Assembly (NCBI RefSeq): GCF_002865645.1
Contig: NW_020194554.1
Coordinates: 1,468,447 to 1,532,446, forward strand
Direction: 5' to 3'
From: Hyaloscypha bicolor E
Lineage: Eukaryota; Ascomycota; Leotiomycetes; Helotiales; Hyaloscyphaceae
Length of the DNA: 64,000 nt
Shown here: positions 21,112 to 33,090 of the stretch, in pieces
Numbering within the stretch: position 1 is the stretch's first letter
How the letters are laid out: every line of letters starts with the position of its first letter
Program-made: the position numbers and the translations under genes
Notes under the pieces: generated by a model
Told to the model about the DNA's origin: nothing
The model's input: the letters and a program-made list of their open reading frames with translations, nothing else
The model's database searches: none

Positions 21112-22925
21112 CGTCGCGGTTGGCAGAATTGGTGCACAATCGAGTCAAACAGATAGCCTGAGATCCCGGTCTCTGTACGTAGCCACGACTGAGGGTCTAG
21201 AAAGAAGACCTGCAATCTTTGGCTCGTGGCCAGTTATTGGGAGTCGACGACGAGTCGTGCCTCATTGGTATGCGATGCGCGATCGATTCAAAGTGCCATC
21301 CAAAACCCCATCCGCGCCGCCTCCACGAGGCTCTCTCTCTCGCCTGTTCGATTGATTTCACTGCCGATCGCGATGCGCAGCGGTCGCGAGAGTTTTGCCC
21401 GTCGTGGGTGCTTTCGATGCCGGCCCTCGTCCGTCGCTCGCGTCGATAGTCGACTCTGATGCGGCGGCAGGCTGCCAACACTCGAGGCTCTGCAAGCCGG
21501 ATTCTCTCAAAGCCGGCGGGAGAGTTTCATGGATCGGTCAGCAGGAGAAGGAAGTCGTAGGGAAGCCGAATTCCTGGTGGAGAGGGCGCGTGTGGTTGAA
21601 GTCAGACTTGATGTGACAGCAAAAAGATGTGATGAAGCTGAGGCAAGTCGCTTTTGGATGATGATTGGCTGCAGTCCTCGTACAGCTGTGAGGCGACGAA
21701 TGTGCTTGTTCTATGCGCGATGTTTCCTACAAAATCGAAGGGTTCTTGGTGAGAAAGATCTGAAATATTTCCTACACTGCTCTACGATTATGCATAAATG
21801 ATTTGGAGAGCTTGATTATTTTCTCCAGGCCACAGCCTTCACAGCCCCTCTTGTCGTGACAAAGGTTTCTGTCTACGCCACACAGCCCTACAAACCCCTG
21901 TGGCTAATATCAAAGCCAGAACTCGACCTCTCTGAAACTCCTCGCTGGCCCCGAATCTATGCGTTGCAGTCAGAGCATTGTGTTCCGTTTCCTCCTGGCA
22001 GCTATTAGTGGAGAATCGCAAGTAAGCTCTATGCCAAGTGGAAATCGTCAAAGAAAGTCTTTCCTAAGGAGCGCTGATGTTGGATTTGGATAAGACGGAA
22101 TCCCTTTCGAAATCCTTGTCCTGCCCATTTGACCCCGCCATCACACGGAAATACGGTGGATAGTTATCGTCTCGATAGATGGCTCTGCACGATTCGCAAC
22201 ACGCCTAATGGCTGTACGGGGCACCGCTAGAAAGATAACATTTCCGACTGCTGGCCTCAGAGGATCTTGAGGACTTCAAGATCCCGCGTTCCGGTGTCTC
22301 GCAGGGAGCCGACTTTACTTCGGAGGGGTTGATTACGACCTCGCAAATAAGCAGCTTTACCTTTCGAGCTTCACTGTCACTGGCCACGTAATATAGGGGA
22401 GCGGTCTCGGAATTCTGGGATAGACTGAACCTCAGAAGAAGGATTTCTTCGGACTGTCGGATGCTGAGGCCGTTCGATGACATACTCAAGATGTTGCACG
22501 TAACCCCTGCCTCAAAGCTGTGCGTCAAGATACGCCGAAACCATGGAAGTACATGTGAGACTTTCCGGCCAGTCTTTAGGGCACTGCCTCAGGGGGAGGA
22601 GGGACACCTTATTGCTCGTTATCGATTTGCTGAGGCCAAGCGCAAGGTGCCTTTCGAATTAAACAGCCCGGTGTGAGACAGGTTTCCTCATCGGATAAAA
22701 TGTTGATTGCCGTGAAATATTGATCCACCGAAAAGAGAATCGGAAACGAGGCTCGCTCACCGCTCACGTGGGCCAACTGACATCACTGTGTCCCTTTGTA
22801 AGCTGTGAAGCTCTGTCCCTCGGAAGTGGGGTATTTCCATCACTTCTTCAAGTGTCCGCCCTTTTCAACAACAACCACCACTAGAAAGTTCAGTCCAATC
22901 ATCAAATTCAATCCAATCCAGCAAA
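21112..22925. other. Long divergent intergenic region between ROM2 and SOD1
   Basis: About 1.8 kb separates the two divergent start codons. It should contain a long 5' leader for the Rho GEF and the SOD1 promoter. Open frames on both strands (for example 21197-21481, 22205-22528) are arginine/serine-rich and do not resemble proteins. No tRNA or known site is recognised. Confidence 0.45.
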
Positions 22926-23777
22926 ATGGTCAAAGCAGGTATGTCGTACATATCGAATACTCCTTCCTGGCTCCGGTTCTGCTTTGTCTTGGCATCATTG
23001 ACTGGCTCGAGCCAGTATGAGCATGATTCAACCCAATGGAGCAACCGGCAACCCGGATGGGCACGCCGAAGCTCCTTCCTCGCAAGCATCCGCTTATTGA
23101 GCCTCTCTTCAATCTGGTTTCTCTATAGCCCTCTCTTGGTCCAGGCTAACTTGTTGTTCCTCCGTTGTAGTCGCAACCGTCCGAGGTGACTCGAAGGTTA
23201 CCGGCACCGTTACCTTCGAGCAGGAATCGGAGTCATCCCCCACTACCATTACATGGAATATCACTGGCAACGACCCCAATGCTGAGCGTGGCATGCACGT
23301 CCATCAATTCGGTGACAACACCAACGGGTGCACCTCCGCCGGCCCCCACTGTGAGCGGCTGTTGAACATACATATTCTGAACCAGGCTGATAAAGGATGG
23401 AACAGTCAACCCCCATGGCAAGACACACGGTGCTCCAACTGATGAGATCCGCCATGTTGGCGACCTTGGCAACTTCAAGACCGATGCTCAAGGCAATGGC
23501 AAGGGCTCTACCACGGACAAGTTGATCAAGCTGATCGGCCCTGAGAGCGTCATCGGCGTATGTTGAGCAAGAAGTTCTGTACAGGCTGACCACTGACTTC
23601 TTTACAGCGTACAGTTGTTGTCCACTCCGGAACTGATGATCTCGGACAAGGAGGCAACGAGGAGTCCAAGAAGACTGGCAACGCTGGTACTCGCCCTGCT
23701 TGCGGTAGGTTCATTTTTAAATAATTGCTTGTAGGTTTCACTGACTTCGTGTAGGTGTCATTGGCATTGCGGCATAA
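22926..23777 (+). CDS. SOD1: Cu/Zn superoxide dismutase
   Basis: Five exons (22926-22938, 23171-23350, 23406-23557, 23608-23704, 23755-23777) splice into 154 residues, exactly the family length. The enzyme converts superoxide to hydrogen peroxide and oxygen, mainly in the cytosol. The copper/zinc site is visible: HVHQFGD (about residues 46-52), then [13 protein letters not shown] (zinc loop), a bridging/ligand segment in [10 protein letters not shown], and [15 protein letters not shown] near residue 118. Conserved cysteines of the structural disulphide are present (NGCTSAG and TRPACGVIGIA). The 13-nt first exon encodes only MVKA and a split valine codon. It is followed by a 232-bp intron, the longest in this gene. 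Intron borders are all GT..AG. It is transcribed away from ROM2 and towards SND1. Confidence 0.97.
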
Positions 23778-24660
23778 AGGCATCATCCTTCCAAAAATTA
23801 TGAACGGGTGAGGGGACATTATGGGTGGCTAAGGTGGAACAAAAGCAATCAATGGCTTTATACACTTAGGTAGTCAAACTGAGAATCACCGCTGATTGCA
23901 TACAAATATGGATTGACATTAACATAAACAATATCTGTGAAATGTCCTGTGAATTCCGTGCTGTCCACAGTCATCTGGGTATGAACCCAATTGGAAGTTG
24001 CCCCTCAACCCCTCTCCTCGTCATCACGTGTGATCCGTTGACCGCCCCTGCATTTGGCAGGGCAGAAACAAATGAAGTCGTCGTGTGCTTCTTGTGGCCC
24101 ACAACAACAAAGATCTGGCATTAACATAACATTGTTTCTTACAACATATCTAAGAACCAACGAATTGGACGCTGTGATTGCGGTGATTGTTTGACCAGAG
24201 ACTTCTAGAAGAATTGGGTTGCTATGTAAGTGGCCATGTCTCCTTTACCGTGTGCGGATTGCTGCAGGATGTCCGATTTTGTCCTCTTGACGACCAGCCA
24301 CTGGAGAACACACTTTGTGGGGAAGAGAAAACGAAATGGAAAATTTCGAATTCACTCCACGTCGCTCTGCGCTATTCACGACCGCTTCATCTAAATAAAA
24401 TCATCAACTGGCCCTCTCGACTTCGATCTCCCGTCGGTCTTCCTAAAACATCAACTCTTGCAGCACTGCCTTTCAACAACCACTGCAAATTGTACAGACA
24501 TTTCAGAGCACTGTTACTTTCTTTTCAACTCCGTCGCTCAGCACAAACACTTCTACGATCTTCAGGCGCCTCAATTAGTCTTTGCGCCTTGCGCCCACAC
24601 CTGCCCTTTGCATTTGCACTTACAATCGCTCCCCACGCCAAACACTTCAGCTCCGCTATC
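23778..24660. other. Intergenic and probable SND1 5' leader
   Basis: The first half holds the SOD1 3' end. The second half is pyrimidine/ACA-rich and fits a promoter and 5' untranslated region for the downstream gene. A frame that opens at 24187 runs through it, but the part before 24661 does not look coding. Confidence 0.4.
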
Positions 24661-24849
24661 ATGCCTGTCCGGACATTCAAGATTGGCTATGCCTCTGGCC
24701 AAAACCGCGGACGCCAGGCCTCTGCAGATTCAAGTGCCTCACAGAATTCTGGAACAGTTGCTAATTTGATTGAACCATTTCCAGCTCCTCTGAGTCCGCC
24801 TCTCGAAAAGAATACACCCCCACCAAACATCCCCCCTTCCCGATACAAC

Positions 24850-27609
24850 ATGTGAGAGCTCCAATTTTGAATGTTATTATTTGGAACAAGGCTGACCGAA
24901 CCTTTGGGGTTTAGGCCATTCTTTAACGGCAAGGTGAAGTCGGTGCTGAGTGGTGACAGTTTGATTATAACTGCACCCAAAAATCCGAACGCCGTGCGAA
25001 CTTTCTCCCTTGCTTACTGCACGGCACCCCACTTGAAGAAGGATGCAGATGAAATAGGAGCCCTAGAGTCTCGCGATGCCTTACGGGAGCTGGCGGTGGG
25101 GAAAGACATTCAATTCCAGGTCCTCTACACCATTCCGAACACAAAGCGCGAGTACGGAGTTGTGGTTTTGAATGATGGACGTCGACTGCCTGAGGAGATG
25201 GTGAAGGAGGGGTGGCTCAAGCTGAGAGAAGATGCTGGCCGAAAGGAAGACTCGGAAGAAGCACTTCAGCAATTGGATCACCTTCGCCTTCTCGAAGCAA
25301 AGGCTCGCAATGACGACAAAGGTCTCTGGTCACCGGATCTCGCTCGCATCGATGTTCAGAACGACCTGGGCGACTCGCAGGCCTTTTTGGAGACCTACAA
25401 AGGAAAGACCCTTGATGCAATAGTTGAACGCATATTGAGTGGCGACCGCATGCTTGTTCGCCTACTGATTTCCCCGACCAAGCACATTCTTGGTAAGAAG
25501 ATATTCCTTCATTCTCTCATAAAATATATCCGTTGACGAATTCAAGTCATGACATTGGTTGCTGGAATTCGTGCTCCTACCACTGAACGTGTGAATCCAT
25601 CGAACAATCAAACTCAGCCGGCCGAAAAGCACGGAAATTCTTCGCGACAATTTGTCGAGACCAGACTATTGCATCGAAAAGTGAAGATCGACGTTCTAGG
25701 TCTCAGCCCGCAGGGCCAGCTGATTGCATCCGTCAAGCATATTCAACACGGCTCGATTGCAAAGCATCTTCTGGAAGCTGGTCTTGCTAGATGCACAGAT
25801 TTCCACTCCACCCTTCTTGGAGCAGACATGGCTCCTCTGCGGGATGCTGAGAAGGTAGCCCAATCAGCAAAGCTAGGAGTTTTCGAGGACCACGTTGCAA
25901 AGGCCGTGGGCCCAGGAGGAAACTTGGAGGCTCAAGTGACGAGAGTTTTCAGCGCTGACGTTATCTTCGTCCGAAATCGAGCGGGTGTTGAGAAGCGAAT
26001 CAATATTAGCAGTGTTCGAGGCCCTCGACAAAACGAAGCAACTGAGGCACCCTTCCGTGACGAAGCTAAGGAGTACCTTAGAAAGAAGATTATCGGAAAG
26101 CATGTTAGACTAAGCATCGATGGGTCACGACCTGCTGCGGGAGAGTATGATGCTAAGGAGGTTGCTACCATCACATATAATGACAAGAACATCGGCCTGC
26201 TTCTGGTGCAGGAAGGGTGGTGTTCAGTTGTCCGACATCGCCGAGATGACACAGATCGAGCTCCGAATTACGACGAATTATTGGCCGCACAAGAGACAGC
26301 AAAGGAAGAGAAGAAGGGGATGTGGTCTGGCAAGCCGGCCAAGGCAAAGCAGTATGTCGATGCTTCGGAAACTCTTCAAAAGGCCAAGATCCAGCTTTCT
26401 ACTTTGCAACGCCAAAAGAAGATTCCAGCAATTGTCGATTACGTCAAGGGGGGTTCAAGATTTACCGTTCTCATTCCTCGCGAGAACGTCAAGCTGACCT
26501 TTGTTCTTGGCGGTATCCGAGCTCCTAAATCTGCTAGAGGTGAGAAGGACAAGGGCGAGCCTTTCGGCCAGGAAGCACACGACCTTGCCACCAAACGCTT
26601 GACTCAACGCGATGTTGAGATCGATGTGCACAATGTAGATAAGGTCGGTGGCTTCATTGGTGAGCTCTACATCAATAAGGAGTCTTTTGCCAAGATTCTA
26701 GTGGAGGAAGGATACGCAACCGTCCATGCCTATTCAGCCGAGCAGTCTGGAAATGCCACCGAGCTACTTGCTGCTGAGCAGAGAGCTAAGAAAGCCAGAA
26801 AGGGTCTTTGGGTCGACTGGGATGAATCCATGGATATCCCGGAAGAAGAAGCAAGCCCCGCGAATGGTACGAATGGTCACGAAACCATTGTTCCCCGAGA
26901 GAAGGACTACAGAGATGTCCTTGTTACTCACATCGACGAAAATGGCAAGTTGAAACTTCAAACGATAGGCCAAGGGACCGCGAAACTCGAAACCATGATG
27001 AGCCAATTCAAGTCGTTCCATCTGAATCCCGCCAACAGCAAGGGACTGGAGAAGGACCCCAAGGCAGGAGACTTCGTGGCGGCCAAGTTTACGGAGGACA
27101 ATCAATGGTATCGCGCCCGCATTCGCTCCAATGACCGCGCGGCCAAGCAAGCTGAGATTGTCTACATTGATTATGGCAACAGCGAGAAGATGCCTTGGTC
27201 CCGCCTTCGACCTTTATCACAGGCTCAATTCTCGACTCAGACACTTAAACCACAAGCAGTCGACGCTGTCCTGTCTCTTCTCCAATTCCCGACTAATACG
27301 GATTATCTGCAAGATGCTATTCGTTTCCTCGGCGAGGCAACTGAAGGCAAGGAGTTGGTTGCCAATGTTGACTATACTGCACCAGAAGGCACACTCTACA
27401 TCACCCTCTACGATCCAACCGTCAGTGAGAAGCTGACAGATAGTATCAATACGGAGATCATCACCGAAGGTCACGCCATGGTACCGCGAAAGTTGAAAGC
27501 ATGGGAGCGCGGCTTCGGCGATGTCCTGAAAGTTTTGAGGGAGAGAGAGGAAGAGGCCATTGAAGCACGTCGGAGTCTCTGGGAGTACGGCGATCTGAGA
27601 GACGATTAG
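24850..27609 (+). CDS. Tudor-staphylococcal nuclease (SND1/p100 family)
   Basis: The core protein has 880 residues from 24850-24851, 24915-25492 and 25547-27609. It comprises four staphylococcal-nuclease-like (OB-fold) repeats, starting near residues 1, 190, 318 and 484. A Tudor domain follows (about 701-760; FVAAKFTEDNQWYRARI, EIVYIDYGNSEKM), then a partial fifth nuclease repeat to the C-terminus. The family binds RNA and acts in RNA processing, decay, stress granules and transcription. Its first residues, MPFFNGKVKSVLSGDSLII, match the usual N-terminus. To obtain them the ATG must be assembled across an intron (AT at 24850-24851, G at 24915; intron 24852-24914, GTGAGA..TTTAG). An alternative start at ATG 24661 is in the same frame and would add 63 residues (943 aa), rich in S, P and N. 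The second intron is 25493-25546. Confidence 0.93.
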
Positions 27610-28400
27610 GGCTGCAACTGGCACTCGGTTGCAGAACGTGTTCTGTTAATTCCGAGCTCATGTTTGCTTCCTTGCGGCCTCGGAAGATGGTTTTCGACGA
27701 GCTGCTCTGCAGTCCCCGCCCCTTTTCCTCTTCTCGCCTCTTCTCTTCTCTACTCATATGCGGGCCTTCTTTCCTTGTTCGTTTGTGCAGTCTATCAAAA
27801 GCAATCGTGCGGCGGTGGATGAATGGATGCATCATGAATGAGTTCGCATTGCGTGGCATAAATCATGACACTGGGTTGGGGAACTGAAAAACAAAAGGGA
27901 ATGGAAGCATTACGGGCGAGCATTTGTGGTTGGGGAGATTGCATAGGTTGATAGCGAATTGATGAACTGAACCAACCTGGACTGAAGTGCGTACGGATTG
28001 CTCTTGGTATATCGAAATGGCAAATCCAAAATGGAAGGTTCGGTGACTGTTAACCTTCACGATTACGAATTTATGAGATAGTAATTCGCTTGGAATACGG
28101 CGGGTTCTTAGGGGTAAACGATCAGATTTGCTAAACACATAATTGCACGTATGTGAAGTACAAAATCACGTGAAAGCTAAGCACCTTCATTAAAATAAAA
28201 TAGATCTTTTACTTCTCTAAGTAAATAATCGCCTTTTAATTTAATAAAAAAAATTAAAGAAGAAAGAAGGAGCGCGAGGAGCAAGGAATTTTTTCTTTCT
28301 GTCTCGTCGCTTAGCTAGCTTACCCCTGGCTAGCTGGCGCAGATAAAGTAACCTTACGGGTCTATCTATTGGGAGCTGTGAAAATCTAAGCTACTTAACC
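27610..28400. other. Intergenic, no gene recognised
   Basis: Contains the SND1 3' region, then a slightly AT-rich stretch around 28140-28430. A short GC-richer patch (TTAGCTAGCTTACCCCTGGC, about 28310-28329) is embedded in A/T runs, suggesting an old repeat fragment. I could not identify it. Confidence 0.35.
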
Positions 28401-28790
28401 GAGAGCATAGTTTAAAAAAAATCTTCTTATTCCCTCTTTCTTCTTTATAATAAGGTTGCACAGAACAACGCCTATTTTGCCTGCATTTGGTATCGATTCC
28501 ATTCCCGCTTTTTTCAAGATCACATTTGATTGGAAGTCAAGCACGGGAAGCCGTGACCAAACAAGATCTGATTGCTCAGCACGTTCAGCCTCATCAAGCC
28601 TCTGATCGATAGTCAACCCCAGATTTGGAAGTCCATCTTCCCGCCCCACTCCGTACAGTAGAGAAAAGCAAACCCCATCACGTTCCCGGAAGAATAAACC
28701 ACCTTTAAGGAGTCGAGTGAGACCACACCATCGCCAGTACCCAAATCAATATCAAACATATGGGAGGCGCCTACTCATAGTAGATGTCAG
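28395..28790 (-). pseudogene. Frameshifted remnant of an unrecognised gene
   Basis: Two overlapping minus-strand frames look coding in succession. The first reads HMFDIDLGTGDGVVSLDSLK (about 28760-28695). In the second, shifted by one base, it continues GGLFFRERDGVCFSLLYGVG, then PNLGLTIDQRLDE and LPVLDFQSNVILKKAG (about 28695-28490). Joined, they read like one continuous protein segment, so a single-base indel within the TTAAAGG region near 28695 is likely. The downstream end decays into AAAAAAAT/TTCTT runs. I do not recognise the family. It directly abuts the stop of the secreted cysteine-rich gene and could instead be partly an extra exon of it (28770-28613 would splice in frame). Confidence 0.4.
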
Positions 28791-28831
28791 TCGCGATGTC
28801 TCAGCAGATGCCTGATAGGTTGGTGATACAA

Positions 28832-29572
28832 TCACTCACCTGAAGCAAGGGAAGTGCCCCAGATTTCGATGTCGCTGATGCCTGTCATGTGATGAGCCAC
28901 CTTTCTCTTTTTGTCTGCAGCTTGGCTCACAGTTAAAGTCGGTGACACCGAGCTCTTCCCACCTGTCTGCGCAGGTGTGGGAATCGGATTACTTGTCGCA
29001 GATGCTGTTGAGCCACTACTGGTAGCCGCTGGACTATGTTTCGGCCCCGCGATTTTGGTGCAGTAACCCAACGAGCCGCTAGAACCTGTCAACAAACTCA
29101 AGAGACTTGGTGACGCTGTCACTGCAAGCTGGCTGCAGCTCTGTACCATATTGTCAAAGCTGGACGGATTGTAGTTTCCTGCGCTATCGTAGCAGAGGCA
29201 ATCGGCATCTGCTGTTGCTGTACAGAGGATAACTGAGTTCTCCATGTTGAAACAGGGGTCTTGGAGATTGGCTGCGACGAGACAGGATTGTGGGTTGGCC
29301 TGTTTACAACAGCTGCCCTGGTCGTTACAAGAGTAATTGCACCAGTCCGATACGCATGCTGGTTGGTATCAGTAGGAAGTCTCCTGGGAGGACTGCGTGA
29401 GCTCACCAGTCTGTGCAAATGGACAGGACGATACAATTGCCGCACAGTCCTTCGATTGAGCAGCGGACAGTGATCCGGCCAATGAAGATGTAAATGCCGT
29501 AACTGTGGTGCCGATGACAATCTGGGAAAGTGACAAGGACACTATCATGGCGAGTCTCTGGGAGTAATGCAT
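28832..29572 (-). CDS. Cysteine-rich secreted or surface protein, unknown function
   Basis: Two exons (29572-29407 and 29358-28832) splice in frame into 230 residues. The N-terminus has a signal-peptide-like segment (LAMIVSLSLSQIVIGTTVTA, about residues 7-26). A cysteine-rich region follows (about 42-145), with many paired cysteines (CAAIVSSC, WCNYSC, GSCCKQANPQSC, DADCLCYD). It leads to a Ser/Thr/Pro-rich stretch typical of O-glycosylated linkers. The expected hydrophobic GPI-attachment tail is missing. Instead the protein ends in a basic KKRKVAHHMTG segment and stops inside what looks like a 5' splice site (TCAGGTGAGTGA, 28831-28842). If that site is used (intron to 28771, ..GAGTAG), a third exon to 28613 gives 280 residues. 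Either way the C-terminus looks rearranged. An ATG 105 bp upstream is in frame, but the one chosen places the signal peptide at the start. Confidence 0.65.
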
Positions 29573-30114
29573 CTTAAATTTTCGAGTTGAGTAGCTCAGA
29601 TGATAAGTTATGAGGATAGATAATCCAAGTAGATGAAAAGGGAGATCCTCACAGCATATCATATTTGGATGGTTCATCAGATCTCGGTTTTCTTATTCCT
29701 TTGTGTAACACACCAAAACCACCCCCCAATATGTATTGGCAAGCCACGAAACAGGCACGTGTATTGAATTGATAAAGATATGCAACTTTCGATGCCTATC
29801 TCGGTCATGTGGCTGTCTTCTCTCAGACTATGGACTCAGCTTTCCAAATCTTCAGCTCCTATCCGCATCTATATCCGTGGAGAGTTCCACTTTATAGCGA
29901 GCATTTGCACTCGCAGTATGCTCAACGCATCCCATCCCATGCTTCAACCAGCCAAGATTCAAAACTAAAACGCATGCTATCTCTCGCTAAACCCTCCACG
30001 AGATCCACTGTAATTCTTCCCGTGGCTTTAGAACAACTTCGCCACTCGTTTGCGATTTTTCTGGCCCTCGATTGAAGCCTCGCGATCTCGCACTACAGTA
30101 TTGACACTCTCAGT
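29573..30114. other. Intergenic, divergent promoters
   Basis: Separates the cysteine-rich gene (minus) and the membrane-protein gene (plus). Short frames inside (29780-29968, 29809-30075) show no family resemblance. It should hold both promoters. Confidence 0.4.
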
Positions 30115-31313
30115 ATGTCTTCAAATTACACGATTTATACTGGCCATATTTGGAAGGAATACAGTAGCAACAAGCTCATCCTAACACTGAATGGGGCAGC
30201 TGCCGGTGCGCTGCAAGCCGCAATACCACTTTGGATCTCACTCGTCGGGCCCTTAAGTTGGGTCCTCATCCAATACCCGTGGTTCCAATATTCTACTCTG
30301 AGAGGAACAAGAACTCAACCATTTCACCCTTTCTATTATCGACAGAAGCAAGTCCTTCTCCGTAATAGTAGTGGGGATCTTGGTACGGTCTCAGATTCGT
30401 ATAGCTTGTTCAAGACGTGGTGGAAACATGGAGTTTGGAAAGCATTCTGGAGAACAGGACCATTATTTTTGACTGCGGTCCTCTTCTGGTGCGCATGGCA
30501 AGTAACAGCCATAGTGTCCTTTTACATCTGGCAGACGACACCTCCGACCGTTGGTCTAATACGAAGCGGAGTTTGTGGCTATAATTTCCTTGAAGGACCA
30601 GGTGCTGAGATATCCTTTCGACGAAGTGGACTTATTGAAACAATCCAAGCAGAAACATACGTCACTCAATGCTATGGATCTGGATCATCAGGGGCGTGTA
30701 ATGTGTATGCAAAGCAGGCAGTCTCATACACTAAGTCGGATACAACATGTCCTTTCGCTACTTCGGACATTTGTATCAACGTGAATTCAATTCCATATCA
30801 ACTGGACACTGGACCTATCGATTCGCATACCGACCTTGGCATCAATGCACCCCGGGAGAATCGAGTTACGTATCAGAAGATCAACACTTGCTCACCGATA
30901 CACTCAACCAAGTTCGCACGGATTGTTAACGCCAATGAAACGGACGAGGCTTACTACTGGCCCACAGATACAAGGCTACAGCAGTTTTACTATGGACCAA
31001 TCCTGAATACGAATTTCTCGTACACTTTCGAATACTCAGAGTGGACACCTTTAGACAATTTCCCGTATGATATTCAGTGAGTCCTTGAGTAAAAACATGA
31101 TTCCCTTTCCCAGACTAACAGAGACCAGAGGTGTAATTTTCAACCCTGGCCCATCCGGGACAGAAAATGCTTGGGCCATCAACGCAACATTCGCAAATCG
31201 AACGGACGCCGATATATCAATTCTTTTCCTTACACCTAATTCCATATCCTATAATGCCAGTGTCGACGATCCCTTCTTCCTCACCGGCGCAAATTACACA
31301 ATTCCGGTAAAGG
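30115..31313 (+). pseudogene. Fungal membrane protein gene, 5' part (split by a transposon)
   Basis: Exons 30115-31076 and 31129-31313 (intron 31077-31128, GTGAGT..GACCAG, with an ACTAAC branch point) join in frame with 40207-41129. Together they would encode 689 residues. The 5' part contains hydrophobic segments at about residues 24-55 (AAAGALQAAIPLWISLVGPL) and 112-140 (FLTAVLFWCAWQVTAIVSFY). They are followed by a large hydrophilic, probably extracellular, region with several cysteines and N-glycosylation sites. Transcripts reading into the inserted element would stop at TAG 31334-31336, giving a truncated 389-residue product without the last membrane segment. The architecture resembles a common family of uncharacterised multi-pass proteins in Pezizomycotina; I cannot name a function. 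The host frame itself carries no other damage. Confidence 0.75.
31309..31313 (+). repeat. 5-bp target-site duplication, left copy (AAAGG)
   Basis: AAAGG precedes the left terminal repeat and recurs at 40202-40206 after the right one. Removing the element and one copy restores CCGGTAAAGGGCGAGG and a continuous reading frame. Confidence 0.85.
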
Positions 31314-31410
31314 TACTGAGGCCATTAGCGGGCTAGCGGACAAATCCGAGAAGCGAAAAGTGATTTTCTGATTTTCTGATTTTCTGATTTTCGCGCCCAC
31401 CCCCCCCCCC
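31314..31410 (+). repeat. Left terminal inverted repeat
   Basis: Pairs with 40105-40201. The core is nearly perfect apart from a few mismatches in the first 25 bases. It contains three to four copies of an 8-bp unit (GATTTTCT), one more than the right end, and then a run of about 17 C. Confidence 0.85.
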
Positions 31411-33020
31411 CCCCCCACACCTCAAAAAAAAAAAAGTATAGCATATACGCCTTATTCTCGACTACTCCTAACCCCCCCTTAGCTTGCGTGGTCCGTAAGG
31501 CAAATCCCATAGATTACGAGGCATATCTCTATCTCCCTTACTCTCTATATCCTCCGTACTATCTATATTACTCGAATTATCTATATCTCCTTTATTTCCT
31601 TTTTCTCTAGTATCCTCACCCTCCTCTACTATAACCTCCTTTCCTATTGCCTTCTGATCTTATATCTATCTTTATGCTCACTTTCTATATCTTATAGGCA
31701 GTCGAGGCTTTAGTATAAAGGGTTTTGCAGATATAGAGCGAGGCTTTCCAGACTTGGTAGGATTAGTATTAAGTTAATAGAAAGTATAGACTTTACTATT
31801 ATTATTATATTTATAATTTATATAAGTGCTATTAAATTCGCCTTCCATAACTATATAGTATTTAAAAAGGCCCCTCGGTCTCTTCTTATTATTATAAGTA
31901 GTATAAGCTTAAGAGAATTCGGTTCCGCAAGTATATACTAAGCTTGCCTCCAGATTTACCTTGCCTTTCTCTAATTCCTTTAGCTTCTTACCCTAGTATA
32001 GCTTTATCTCTCTAACTTTAGCCTTATTATTAATTTACTTTACTACTTTAGTAGTATTATCGGGTAGTATAAGGAGATTAAAGTATTATTATAAAGGAAA
32101 AGAAAAAGGTTATATATAAAAAGGAGGTCAAGAAATAGAGGAGTTTATTAGTTAAACATATTAATAGGAGAGAATATTATAAACTAAGTCTGGATTATTA
32201 GAAAATATATTATAAATATTATCTTTCTATTTATTTATAGCTTTATTATCTTTTCTACTACTTTTGCCTTTACTAGAGCCGCTACCTAAAGCCATATTTA
32301 ATATATCTTTAATAAAAGAGAGCTTTAATAATAGTATTATATATTAGAATTAAAGTTATTTTCGGAAGGAAATTAAGGTTAAGATTAAGGCTAAGGTTAA
32401 AGCTAGTATGGCTATATCTTTATTATTTACTTTTAGGGCATAAAGATATATATTTAAATATTAAAAAAATTATAATTTTAGGTATTATAGTTATAAAGAT
32501 AAAAATATAAATATTCTTTCTTTTACTAACTCGCAAAAGCTAAGGCATACTAATAATAATTAAACTATACTTGACTCATATAGTTAGCTAATTTACTTTA
32601 CTAATTATAAATAATTCAAGGTAATTTAAATCTCCTCAAATCTCTATATATAGCTTATTATATAAACTTCTATATTTTTATATTTAGTAATACTATAATT
32701 ATAATTTTTGGATAAGAAGAATTCCCTTATTCTAGTATATATAATTATATTTATTTCTTATTTTTCGAATATATAATTATTAAATTAGAGAGGCTCAAGA
32801 ATTCTAAGTAATACTTTCTTCTAAAAAATATATATTTTTAATAAATAGCAAAAGTAAATATAGAATTATATAATAACATAACTATCCCGTACTAGTAACT
32901 TTATTTTCTATAAAACTATAACTTTATTTTATTTTTGCTCCAAAACCTCTATTTTTCTTCTATATTTTTTCGATTTTGCTATTAATACTAAGAGCTTCTG
33001 CCCTCTACTAATATCTTCTC

Positions 33021-33090
33021 TATTAATACCTTTATTAATACCTTTATTAATACCTTTATTAATACCTTTATTAATACTTCTATTAATACT
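33021..33090 (+). repeat. 12-bp tandem repeat
   Basis: The unit TTTATTAATACC is repeated about five times and then degenerates. From about 33090 to 33335 a longer imperfect repeat (around 120 bp, beginning AGCTAGTATCTAAC) occurs two to three times in a pyrimidine-rich setting. All lie inside the 8.9-kb element. Confidence 0.75.

Noticed and set aside
24187..24855. Separate 222-aa gene upstream of SND1
   Set aside because: Its end is in frame with SND1 across a good intron and its first two thirds look like 5' leader; better explained as leader plus optional N-terminal extension.
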